Made by a program: the position numbers and the translations under genes
The notes under the pieces: generated by a model
The model's input: only the letters and a program-made list of their open reading frames with translations
What the model was told of the DNA's origin: nothing
Databases searched by the model: none
Assembly (NCBI GenBank): GCA_021740025.1
Contig: JAIPAN010000107.1
Span: forward strand, 1 to 5,122
Source of the DNA: Sphingobacteriaceae bacterium
GTDB taxonomy: Bacteria; Bacteroidota; Bacteroidia; Sphingobacteriales; Sphingobacteriaceae
Direction of reading: 5' to 3'
DNA length: 5,122 nucleotides
Shown: positions 1 to 5,122 of the stretch, piece after piece
How positions within the stretch are numbered: position 1 is the stretch's first letter
Layout: each line of letters begins with the position of its first letter

Positions 1-1488
1 CAAGAAAAACTATTGTTAGAGGCCACGCTTGAGGTTATTAAGACCGGAGCTGTGGTGGGTATGCAAGATATGGGTGCCGCTGGTATTATTTGTTCCAATT
101 CAGAAATGTCGGCCAAAGGCGAACACGGCATGCGTATTGATTTGGATAAAGTGCCGATGCGTCAAGAAAATATGAAACCCTTCGAAATTCTCTTGTCAGA
201 ATCTCAAGAGCGTATGCTAATTGTGGTAGAAAAAGGCAGAGAGAAAGAAGTGGAGGCGGTTTTTGATAAGTGGGATTTAAATTGTGCCATTATTGGGGAA
301 GTAACCGATACCAAGCGCTTACATTATTATATGAACGGCGAATTGGTAGCCGATGTGCCTGCTGATGATTTGGTATTGGGTGGTGGCGCACCGGTATATA
401 ACCGAGAATACCGCGAACCAGCTTATTATCAGGAAAACTTAAAATTTGCAATAGATAGCGTGCCCGAGCCTTCGGATTTAAAAGCCGTGGCGGCACATTT
501 AATTGCTCATCCCAATATAGCTTCTAAGCGTTGGGTAACCGATCAATACGATTCGATGATTGGTACAGCTACCATGACCACCAATCGCCCATGCGATGCC
601 GCGGTTGTAGCAGTAAAGGGCACCGATAAAGCCATTGCCTTAACCATCGATTGCAATGCCCGTTATGTATATGCCGATCCGCAAAAAGGTTGTGCCATTG
701 CCGTAGCCGAAGCCCCTAGAAAAATTACTTGTGCTGGCGGTGAACCGGTGGCCATTACCAATTGCTTGAATTTTGGTAACCCCTATGTTCCCGAAGTGTA
801 TTGGCAATTTGTAAGTGCTATTAAAGGAATGAGCGAAGCCTGTACCAAGTTTCAAACTCCTGTTACGGGTGGTAATGTGAGTTTTTATAACCAATCTTCA
901 GATGAGGGGCCGGTATTTCCAACCCCAACCATTGGTATGTTGGGCGTTTTAGACGATAAAAACAACCTAATGACGTCCAATTTTAAAGCTGAAGGCGATT
1001 TAATTTACCTCATAGGCGAAAGCCAAAACGATATTGCTTCGTCGCAGTATTTAGCCTCTTTTCTTAATGTCAAGGTTGCGCCTGCACCATATTTCGATTT
1101 AGAGAAAGAATACGATATGCACCAGGTGCTGAAGCAACTCATTAAAGAGAAACTCATTCAATCGGCCCACGATGTGGCCGATGGCGGCTTATATATCGCT
1201 CTTTTAGAGTCGGCTATGCCTAATTCATTAGGTTTTGCTATTGAAAGTGAAGACGATATTCGTAAGGATGCATTCCTATTTGGGGAGGCGCAAGGCAGGG
1301 TAGTAGTATCTGTAAAACCCGAGCAGCAAGAAGCGTTTATTGAATTGTTGGCCACTTCTACTACCGAGTTTTCGCTTTTAGGAATCGTTACCGCGGAAGC
1401 GCTTTTGGTAGATGAAGAAAGTTTTGGAACGGTAGCAGAAGCAACTTCAATATACCAGAATGTATTGCACGGCATACTTGGGGAGTAG
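1..1488 (+). CDS. purL: Phosphoribosylformylglycinamidine synthase, small-type PurL subunit (5' end outside window)
   Basis: PurL catalyses the ATP-dependent conversion of FGAR to FGAM in cytoplasmic purine synthesis. The frame is open from base 1 and ends at TAG 1486-1488, giving 495 visible residues. Small PurL proteins are about 740 residues, so roughly 250 N-terminal residues should lie upstream (inference). Visible in order are: the end of the first AIRS-like half with GMQDMGAAG (bases 58-84) and the LSESQERM stretch; the second AIRS N-domain, with KRWVTDQYD and the TGGNVSFYNQ motif (865-894); and the second AIRS C-domain with HDVADGGL (1168-1191). The protein stops after this domain, with no C-terminal glutaminase, so it is the small type. 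By family knowledge that form works with separate PurQ and PurS, which are not in the window. It heads the visible part of a plus-strand cluster and its last base is the first base of trmN6. The frame is intact. Confidence 0.95.
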   Translation, partial: QEKLLLEATLEVIKTGAVVGMQDMGAAGIICSNSEMSAKGEHGMRIDLDKVPMRQENMKPFEILLSESQERMLIVVEKGREKEVEAVFDKWDLNCAIIGEVTDTKRLHYYMNGELVADVPADDLVLGGGAPVYNREYREPAYYQENLKFAIDSVPEPSDLKAVAAHLIAHPNIASKRWVTDQYDSMIGTATMTTNRPCDAAVVAVKGTDKAIALTIDCNARYVYADPQKGCAIAVAEAPRKITCAGGEPVAITNCLNFGNPYVPEVYWQFVSAIKGMSEACTKFQTPVTGGNVSFYNQSSDEGPVFPTPTIGMLGVLDDKNNLMTSNFKAEGDLIYLIGESQNDIASSQYLASFLNVKVAPAPYFDLEKEYDMHQVLKQLIKEKLIQSAHDVADGGLYIALLESAMPNSLGFAIESEDDIRKDAFLFGEAQGRVVVSVKPEQQEAFIELLATSTTEFSLLGIVTAEALLVDEESFGTVAEATSIYQNVLHGILGE

Positions 1489-2201
1489 TGGCAAACCCAT
1501 TCAAATTCAAGCAATTTGACGTAGACCAGCAGCATTGCGCCATGAAGGTAAATACCGATGGCGTATTGTTGGGTGCCCTTGCTCAAGCCCATGACCCTAA
1601 ACATATTTTAGATATTGGCACCGGTACCGGTGTAGTTGCCTTAATGCTGGGCCAACGTTTTCCTGAAGCCCAAATTGATGGCGTAGAAATAGATAAATTG
1701 GCAGCTACTACGGCGGCGGTAAATTTTCAAGCCAGCCCCTTTTCCAATCGGCTAAAATCTTTTCCGCTAGATATTGCCCATTATTTTATGGTCTATCCTG
1801 AAAAGAAATTTGATCTGATTGTGAGCAATCCTCCTTTCTTTTTAAACGATCTAAAATCTACCGATAAAAACAAAGAATTAGCCCGCCATACCGATGCTGA
1901 TTTTTACAAAAATTTGTGTTTCTCCATTTCTCAATTTTTGGCAAAAAATGGACATTTTTGGGTGATTTTACCTCAAAAATCGATAAAAATTGTCAAAAAT
2001 GAGGTAAAAACGCAAAATTTGCATTGTCAAAAAATCATTCACATTAAGTCCTTTGAACAAGCCGAAGCACACCGAGAAATTGCCTGTTTTGGCTACGAAA
2101 AGGTTGCGTTGAGCGAAGAAAATTTGGTTATTTATGCAGCCGAAAAAGTATATACTCCCGAGTATCAATTGCTCTTAAAAGATTTTTTAACTATCTTTTA
2201 G
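1488..2201 (+). CDS. trmN6: tRNA1(Val) (adenine(37)-N6)-methyltransferase, TrmN6/YfiC family
   Basis: Predicted SAM-dependent methyltransferase that forms m6A at position 37, next to the anticodon, in tRNA1-Val. The 237 residues match the usual family length of about 235-250. The N-terminus carries the family signature FKFKQF (5-10) followed by QHCAMKVNTDGVLLGA (15-30). SAM motif I is LDIGTGTG (41-48), the acidic ribose-binding residue is E67 in VEID, and the N6-adenine catalytic motif is NPPFF (114-118). The start is GTG at 1488; it places the conserved FKFKQF a few residues from the N-terminus, as expected. The G of GTG is the last base of the purL TAG, so translation is probably coupled. 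GGGGAG at 1480-1485 could act as a weak ribosome site. The 3' half is rich in A and T and includes an inverted repeat, reported separately. The methyltransferase call is firm; the exact tRNA target is inferred from the family. Confidence 0.9.
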   Translation: MANPFKFKQFDVDQQHCAMKVNTDGVLLGALAQAHDPKHILDIGTGTGVVALMLGQRFPEAQIDGVEIDKLAATTAAVNFQASPFSNRLKSFPLDIAHYFMVYPEKKFDLIVSNPPFFLNDLKSTDKNKELARHTDADFYKNLCFSISQFLAKNGHFWVILPQKSIKIVKNEVKTQNLHCQKIIHIKSFEQAEAHREIACFGYEKVALSEENLVIYAAEKVYTPEYQLLLKDFLTIF

Positions 2202-2202
2202 T

Positions 2203-2697
2203 ATGAAAACCATCGGCTTGCTTTCAGATACCCACGGCTACCTCGATGAAGCGGTATTTACCCATTTTGCCGATTGCGATGAAATTTGGCATGCCGGCGA
2301 TGTAGGAACCATAGCCCAAGCCGATACCTTGGCAGCCTTTAAACCCTTGCGTTGTGTGTATGGAAATATTGATGGGCAAGATGTGCGAATTGTACATCCA
2401 GAGCATCAGTTTTTTGAGCTTGAAGGAGTAAAAGTGTGGATGACGCATATTGGTGGCTACCCCGGGAGGTACCCAGCCAAAATAAAAGAAACTTTACTGC
2501 GTTTTAAACCTGACTTATTCATTTGTGGTCACTCTCATATTTTAAAAGTAATGTACGATCAAAAGTTTAAACTTTTACACTTGAATCCAGGTGCAGCCGG
2601 AAAACATGGCTGGCATAAAGTACGTACATTATTAAAATTTAGCATTTCTGACAAAAAAATAGCTAATATGGTAGTTATAGAAATTGGAGATAGATGA
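2203..2697 (+). CDS. Small calcineurin-like metallophosphoesterase, YfcE/MJ0936 type
   Basis: Predicted cytoplasmic di-metal phosphodiesterase of 164 residues, the usual size for this subfamily. All metal-ligand motifs are present in order: D9 and H11 in LSDTHG, D33 in HAGDVG (30-35), N55 in YGNIDG (53-58), H82 in MTHIGG (80-85), and H110/H112 in CGHSH (108-112). The C-terminal LNPGAAG (127-133) resembles the LNPGS segment typical of the family. Related proteins hydrolyse artificial or cyclic phosphodiesters, but their natural substrates are mostly unsettled, so no specific substrate is assigned. The ATG lies 1 base after the trmN6 stop, with no Shine-Dalgarno sequence, which fits co-transcription and translational coupling. 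No signal peptide or membrane segment is visible. Its TGA stop is in the same frame as the downstream fbp, with eight codons, TGC to the fbp ATG, following the stop. Confidence 0.9.
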   Translation: MKTIGLLSDTHGYLDEAVFTHFADCDEIWHAGDVGTIAQADTLAAFKPLRCVYGNIDGQDVRIVHPEHQFFELEGVKVWMTHIGGYPGRYPAKIKETLLRFKPDLFICGHSHILKVMYDQKFKLLHLNPGAAGKHGWHKVRTLLKFSISDKKIANMVVIEIGDR

Positions 2698-2718
2698 TGC
2701 AAAAAATACACTAAGCAC

Positions 2719-3726
2719 ATGCAGCTGGTAATCACCCTTGGTCAGTTTATTATTGAAAAACAGAATGACTTTCCGTATGCTAAGGGAGAACTTTCTCGAC
2801 TGCTTAGAGATATTGGCATAGCCGCCAAAATTGTCAATAGAGAAGTGAACAAAGCAGGCCTAGTTAATATTTTAGGCGATGCTGGGTCTACCAACATTCA
2901 GGGCGAAAATCAAAAGAAATTAGATGTATATGCCAACGAGCAATTTATTGCTGCTCTATCTAGCGGTGGCGAATGTTGCATTGTAGCATCTGAAGAAAAT
3001 GATGAGTTGGTACGAATTGACTCGGCTGTTTCTAAAAATGCCAAATACATAGTTGCCATCGATCCGCTAGATGGGTCTTCCAATATCGATGTGAATGTAG
3101 CCGTAGGTACTATTTTTTCTATTTACCGCAGAGTTACCAAAGATGGCCCCGCTCAATTATCGGATGTGTTACAAGCCGGTACCGAGCAGGTAGCGGCAGG
3201 CTATATTGTGTACGGCTCTTCAACCATGTTGGTGTATACTACCGGTAAAGGTGTAAACGGCTTTACTTTAGATCCTTCTATTGGCGAATTTTGTTTATCG
3301 CACCCAAATTTAAAAATCCCTGTTTCGGGCAGTATTTATTCTATAAACGAAGGCAACTATGTGCATTTTCCGGATGGAGTAAAAAAATATATTAAATATT
3401 GTCAAGTGGAGGATTTGGCTACAAAAAGACCTTATACCTCTCGGTATATTGGCTCTATGGTGGCCGATGTTCACCGCAGTATAATTAAAGGGGGAATTTT
3501 TATTTACCCTACTACCTCAAGTGCTCCAACTGGTAAATTGCGTTTGGTGTATGAATGCAACCCCATGGCTTTTATAATTGAACAGGCCGGGGGAAAGGCA
3601 ACGAATGGCTTTCAGCGTATTTTGGAATTACCTGTTACGGATTTGCACCAACGTTCTGCTATTTTTATTGGCTCTGCCGATATGGTAAGCCAAGCAGAAA
3701 GCTTTATGCAGCTTTCAAGAGCTTAA
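2719..3726 (+). CDS. fbp: Class I fructose-1,6-bisphosphatase
   Basis: Hydrolyses fructose-1,6-bisphosphate to fructose-6-phosphate, the committed step of gluconeogenesis, in the cytoplasm. The 335 residues match the family length of about 330-340. The N-terminal TLGQFII (6-12) begins the helix region that carries AMP control in class I enzymes. The conserved [14 protein letters not shown] lies at 61-74. Metal-site residues are in SEEND (91-95) and [10 protein letters not shown] (115-124). The [12 protein letters not shown] block at 242-253 lines the substrate pocket. The FBPase signature [13 protein letters not shown] (272-284) includes the catalytic-site lysine K273. The ATG at 2719 is the only start codon between the in-frame TGA at 2695-2697 and the conserved TLGQF. 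It lies 21 bases after the metallophosphoesterase and has no clear ribosome-binding site. It is the last gene of the plus-strand cluster and abuts rnhA end to end, with no terminator hairpin between them. Confidence 0.97.
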   Translation: MQLVITLGQFIIEKQNDFPYAKGELSRLLRDIGIAAKIVNREVNKAGLVNILGDAGSTNIQGENQKKLDVYANEQFIAALSSGGECCIVASEENDELVRIDSAVSKNAKYIVAIDPLDGSSNIDVNVAVGTIFSIYRRVTKDGPAQLSDVLQAGTEQVAAGYIVYGSSTMLVYTTGKGVNGFTLDPSIGEFCLSHPNLKIPVSGSIYSINEGNYVHFPDGVKKYIKYCQVEDLATKRPYTSRYIGSMVADVHRSIIKGGIFIYPTTSSAPTGKLRLVYECNPMAFIIEQAGGKATNGFQRILELPVTDLHQRSAIFIGSADMVSQAESFMQLSRA

Positions 3727-3730
3727 TTAA
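3723..3730. other. Back-to-back stop codons in a TTAATTAA palindrome
   Basis: The plus-strand fbp TAA occupies 3724-3726 and the minus-strand rnhA TAA occupies 3729-3727, with no base between them. The two stops form the symmetric sequence TTAATTAA. No hairpin plus T-run is seen here for either strand. Transcripts of both genes therefore probably extend into each other's coding region, or end by a factor-dependent route (inference). Confidence 0.9.
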
Positions 3731-4197
3731 AGGAGGGTTTGGTCTTGCTGTTCTTGTTCAAATACCCAATCGGCAGGTAAATCTTTTTGTTTGCTAGCTA
3801 AAACCGCCAATTCATCGCAACGTTCGTTTTCTGGGTGTCCATTATGCCCTTTTATCCAAACAAATTTTACAGCATGAGTTTTTAAAAGTGGGAGTAGGCG
3901 TAACCAAAGATCTTTATTCTTTTTTCCTGCAAAACTTTTTTTCACCCAGCCAAATACCCATTTCTTTTCAATCGCATCAATCACATATTTAGAATCGGAA
4001 AATACCGTAACCGATTGATTTGGCTTTATAATGGCTTCTAAACCAATAATTACTGCCAATAATTCCATGCGGTTATTGGTTGTTTTTCTAAAGCCTGCCG
4101 AAATTTCTTTGTAGTGGGTACCCGAACGCAAAATGGTTCCAAAGCCACCTGGGCCAGGGTTTCCACTAGAAGCACCGTCGGTAAAAAGTTCTATCAT
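3727..4197 (-). CDS. rnhA: Ribonuclease HI
   Basis: Cleaves the RNA strand of RNA:DNA hybrids, as in R-loops and replication primers. The protein is 156 residues, close to the 155 of E. coli RNase HI. The full D-E-D-D active site is visible: D7 in FTDGAS, E45 in NNRMELLA (41-48), D68 in FSDSKYVIDA (66-75) and D128 in ERCDELA (125-131). The loop KGHNGHPEN (116-124) carries the catalytic-loop histidine H121. The basic W/K-rich handle follows D68, with KKWVFGWVKK at 78-87. I chose ATG at 4197 because it puts the family's usual MIELFTDG at the N-terminus. A TTG at 4212 would add only five residues. A weak -7-like TATCATTG reads leftward at 4221-4214 but has no convincing -33 partner. The gene is convergent with fbp, and the two stop codons abut. 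Confidence 0.96.
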   Translation of the reverse strand: MIELFTDGASSGNPGPGGFGTILRSGTHYKEISAGFRKTTNNRMELLAVIIGLEAIIKPNQSVTVFSDSKYVIDAIEKKWVFGWVKKSFAGKKNKDLWLRLLPLLKTHAVKFVWIKGHNGHPENERCDELAVLASKQKDLPADWVFEQEQQDQTLL

Positions 4198-4258
4198 GAT
4201 TGCAATAAACAAACAATGATAAGAATTTGTTTTCGAACCGAATTGTTTCTTTAAAAAA

Positions 4259-4290
4259 TTTGTAAAATGACTCTAAATCCCTTATTTTTG
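4259..4290 (+). promoter_or_regulatory. Bacteroidota-type promoter for tRNA-His
   Basis: The -33 element TTTG is at 4259-4262 and the -7 element TATTTTTG, which fits TAnnTTTG, is at 4283-4290. The 20-base spacer agrees with the known Bacteroidota consensus. By that consensus transcription should start around 4294-4297, leaving a leader of about ten bases for RNase P to remove from the tRNA. Confidence 0.8.
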
Positions 4291-4304
4291 GGCTCCCAAT
4301 ACAC

Positions 4305-4379
4305 GGTGGTTGTAGCTCAGTTGGTTAGAGCATCGGTTTGTGGTACCGAGGGTCGTGGGTTCGAGCCCCATCATCCACC
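4305..4379 (+). tRNA. tRNA-His (anticodon GTG)
   Basis: A full cloverleaf can be folded. G-1 is at 4305, the acceptor 5' strand at 4306-4312, the D stem GCTC/GAGC at 4315-4318 and 4328-4331, and the anticodon stem TCGGT/ACCGA at 4333-4337 and 4345-4349. The loop TTGTGGT gives anticodon GTG at 4340-4342. The T arm is GTGGG, TTCGAGC, CCCAT at 4355-4371, and the acceptor 3' strand is 4372-4378 followed by C73 at 4379. The extra G-1 opposite C73 is the classic histidine-tRNA identity element and supports the call. Only CA follows C73, so the CCA tail is not fully encoded and must be completed by the CCA-adding enzyme. One oddity is that positions 5 and 68 are both T, an unpaired position in the acceptor stem; all other stem pairs are canonical or G-U. 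Confidence 0.97.
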
Positions 4380-4385
4380 CATTTT

Positions 4386-4418
4386 AAAACTGCTTTCTAA
4401 TTAGAAAGCAGTTTTTTT
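4386..4418 (+). terminator. Intrinsic terminator of tRNA-His, probably bidirectional
   Basis: A perfect 15+15 base inverted repeat (4386-4400 with 4401-4415, core ACTGCTTTCTAA) runs into seven T residues at 4412-4418. On the minus strand the same stem ends in TTTT, so it may also stop transcription of the convergent small gene. That gene's stop codon (4419-4417) overlaps the T run. Confidence 0.92.
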
Positions 4419-4701
4419 ATGCCTTGTGTTGATCTCTGATGCTGCACAATCGTGGTAAAATTTTACCAAAAACCTCTTGCGGATAAGCTGGGTCGAATAA
4501 AATTTGTTCGAAAACTTCTCTAATGTCTGGGTAGGCATATATTTTTTCTATCCATTCGCATACATCTTCTTGATTAATAAAGATATGATGTGCTTCAAAT
4601 TTGGCTCCTACAAAGGTGTATAGTGTTAAGCAAGCCGGACTTGATTCTTGATTTACCCGCACAAACCAACGTGTAGAAGGGCTGGTATATGTTTGTTCCA
4701 T
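4417..4701 (-). CDS. Hypothetical protein, 94 residues, family not recognised
   Basis: I do not recognise this protein. It is an intact frame of 94 codons with ATG at 4701 and TAA overlapping the tRNA-His terminator. The composition is that of a small soluble protein. There is no signal peptide or membrane helix. Aromatic and acidic residues are common (CEWIEKIYAYPDI at 48-60), there are four cysteines in all, one of them C24, and a Pro/Tyr-rich turn DPAYPQEVFG lies at 70-79. The first 45 residues suggest beta strands (RWFVRVN, CLTLYTFV, HHIFI) and the rest helices (EDVCEWIEKIY, REVFEQILF), a compact alpha/beta arrangement (inference). A possible but weak promoter reads leftward, with AAATTTTG at 4751-4744 and ATTG at 4777-4774. 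A 5-bp inverted repeat, TAAGC/GCTTA at 4727-4742, lies in the presumed leader. Coding status rests on the intact frame, the plausible protein and the terminator placed at its end. Confidence 0.72.
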   Translation of the reverse strand: MEQTYTSPSTRWFVRVNQESSPACLTLYTFVGAKFEAHHIFINQEDVCEWIEKIYAYPDIREVFEQILFDPAYPQEVFGKILPRLCSIRDQHKA

Positions 4702-4918
4702 AGGTTTTTTGTGTTAAACGTTACTATAAGCGAATCTGCTTAACAAAATTTGCCCGAACAACGAAAATCCGACCAATGAACATATTTACTAGATGAATGG
4801 TAGAATTAAGCCAATAGGTAGATTTCTTTTCAAAAACATACTTATTGTACTATATACACCCATTTTTATATAAATTACTATAATTCAATAACTTATATGC
4901 TATATTTTTTTCTAAAAT
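4702..4918. other. AT-rich intergenic stretch without a recognisable gene
   Basis: Between the start of the small minus-strand gene and the candidate promoter at 4919 the sequence is strongly A+T rich, especially from about 4840 onward. It holds no convincing reading frame on either strand. Apart from the weak leftward promoter and the small inverted repeat described with the 94-residue gene, I see no repeat, RNA gene or attachment site. The T/A-rich tract at 4860-4918 could act as an upstream element for the promoter that follows it (inference). Confidence 0.6.
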
Positions 4919-4951
4919 CTTGTTTAAACTTCTATTTAATTTTTATATTTG
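4919..4951 (+). promoter_or_regulatory. Bacteroidota-type promoter without a known gene
   Basis: A perfect -7 element, TATATTTG (TAnnTTTG), lies at 4944-4951. CTTG at 4919-4922 matches the -33 TTTG at three of four bases, with a 21-base spacer, and an AT-rich tract lies upstream. The expected start is around 4955-4957, exactly where a small hairpin and then an intrinsic terminator begin. Confidence 0.6.
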
Positions 4952-4955
4952 AGTT

Positions 4956-5021
4956 GCCCATCACTGGGCATGTTTTTCATAGGTAGGTATAGGGTCGAAT
5001 ACGTGTATTCGGCCCTTTTTT
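4956..5021 (+). ncRNA. Candidate small RNA or ubiX leader (about 65 nt)
   Basis: This is the predicted transcript between the promoter at 4919-4951 and the terminator at 4991-5021. It would consist of a short hairpin, TGCCCA/TGGGCA at 4955-4960 and 4965-4970 with loop TCAC, then a single-stranded linker of about 20 bases (TTTTTCATAGGTAGGTAT), then the terminator stem-loop. This is a common small-RNA layout. It matches no RNA family I can name. The alternative is a leader with premature termination that controls read-through into ubiX, 35 bases downstream. A limited alternative pairing between GGGC (4966-4969) and GCCC (5012-5015) would be compatible with that. The support is structural only. 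Confidence 0.35.
4991..5021 (+). terminator. Strong intrinsic terminator with no recognised gene upstream
   Basis: The left arm AGGGTCGAAT (4991-5000) pairs with ATTCGGCCCT (5007-5016) through a loop of six bases, with one G-T wobble, and is followed by a T run at 5016-5021. The T run lies only on the plus-strand side. The nearest upstream plus-strand gene is tRNA-His, which already has its own terminator more than 550 bases earlier. Confidence 0.75.
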
Positions 5022-5051
5022 ATGTTTACTGCGCTCTGCTTAGTATCTTTG
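5021..5051 (+). promoter_or_regulatory. Probable ubiX promoter, directly abutting the start codon
   Basis: The -7 element TATCTTTG (5044-5051) is a full TAnnTTTG match. TATG at 5021-5024 matches the -33 TTTG at three of four bases, with a 19-base spacer. Only four bases (CAAT) separate the -7 box from the ATG at 5056, so the predicted start falls at or next to the A of ATG. Confidence 0.6.
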
Positions 5052-5055
5052 CAAT

Positions 5056-5122
5056 ATGATTCAGAAGAAAAAGTTGGTTATATCGGTAGGAGGAGCCAGT
5101 GGCGCCATTTATGCCAAGGTAT
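5056..5122 (+). CDS. ubiX: UbiX-type flavin prenyltransferase (3' end outside window)
   Basis: Only the first 22 codons are present. They read MIQKKKLVISVGGASGAIYAKV, matching the N-terminus of UbiX/Pad1-family enzymes: a basic start, a first beta strand (LVISV), then the FMN-phosphate-binding turn GGASGAIYA. Family members are about 180-200 residues and attach a dimethylallyl group to FMN, making the prenyl-FMN cofactor used by UbiD-type decarboxylases. The ATG at 5056 is chosen because it leaves the usual few residues before the first strand. No Shine-Dalgarno sequence is present, and the promoter box lies so close that the mRNA may have almost no leader. The family call rests on a short but characteristic segment; another flavoprotein of the same fold is possible but less likely. 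Confidence 0.82.
   Translation, partial: MIQKKKLVISVGGASGAIYAKV

Noticed and set aside
290..496. Minus-strand open frame of 68 codons
   Set aside because: It lies entirely inside purL, which has clear family motifs. The translation is low-complexity, basic and unlike any protein, so it is an antisense shadow.
640..894. Minus-strand open frame of 84 codons
   Set aside because: Antisense to the conserved second AIRS domain of purL; no coherent protein features.
1158..1604. Minus-strand open frame of 148 codons across the purL/trmN6 junction
   Set aside because: It is the longest shadow frame, but it is antisense to two well-supported genes, and its Ser/Thr/Ala-rich translation mirrors their codons.
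1968..2448. Two minus-strand open frames (1968-2168 and 2224-2448)
   Set aside because: Both are antisense to conserved parts of trmN6 and of the metallophosphoesterase and show no family motif.
2695..2721. Possible TGA read-through fusing the metallophosphoesterase to fbp, since both are in the same frame
   Set aside because: Both proteins are complete by family length, fbp has its own ATG at the expected place, and no recoding signal is evident.
4198..4212. TTG at 4212 as the rnhA start
   Set aside because: The ATG at 4197 matches the normal N-terminus of RNase HI; the upstream extension adds five non-conserved residues.
4305..4381. tRNA-His 3' end as an integration (att) site
   Set aside because: No second copy of the tRNA 3' end, integrase or island is visible in the window.
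4735..5042. Direct repeat TCTGCTTA at 4735-4742 and 5035-5042
   Set aside because: Eight bases is short, the copies lie in unrelated contexts and flanking bases do not match, so it is probably chance.

Overview
The window looks like a chromosomal housekeeping segment from a member of the Bacteroidota with moderately low GC. Three features point there. TAnnTTTG boxes, the -7 element of Bacteroidota primary-sigma promoters, sit at the expected places in front of the tRNA and ubiX. Genes lack clear Shine-Dalgarno sequences. The protein set is also typical: stand-alone purL without a glutaminase domain, trmN6, a class I fbp, rnhA and ubiX. No mobile element, CRISPR array or obvious foreign gene is visible.

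Layout. Bases 1-3726 carry a tightly packed plus-strand cluster, probably one operon. It holds the 3' two-thirds of purL (purine synthesis), trmN6 (tRNA m6A37 methyltransferase, GTG start overlapping the purL stop by one base), a small YfcE/MJ0936-type metallophosphoesterase 1 base downstream, and fbp (fructose-1,6-bisphosphatase) 21 bases further on. fbp ends exactly where the minus-strand rnhA (RNase HI) ends, and the two TAA stops form a TTAATTAA palindrome. A good promoter, tRNA-His(GTG) and a perfect-palindrome terminator follow at 4259-4418. That terminator is shared with a convergent 94-codon minus-strand gene of unknown function. The window closes with the first 22 codons of ubiX (flavin prenyltransferase).

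The 354-base AT-rich gap at 4702-5055 is the most interesting part. It contains a complete plus-strand mini-unit: a promoter-like sequence at 4919-4951, a small hairpin, and a strong intrinsic terminator at 4991-5021 with no recognised gene in front of it. A second promoter box follows, lying directly against the ubiX ATG. This suggests either an uncharacterised ~65-nt small RNA or an attenuated leader for ubiX, and a ubiX mRNA that may be leaderless. A 29-codon hydrophobic reading frame crosses the terminator and overlaps the ubiX start as ATGA. The tRNA-His also appears to carry a U5-U68 mismatch in its acceptor stem.

The protein genes act in separate core pathways: purine synthesis, tRNA modification, gluconeogenesis, RNA:DNA hybrid removal and prenyl-FMN synthesis. 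I see no dedicated multi-gene novel system; the novelty candidates are RNA-level and regulatory.
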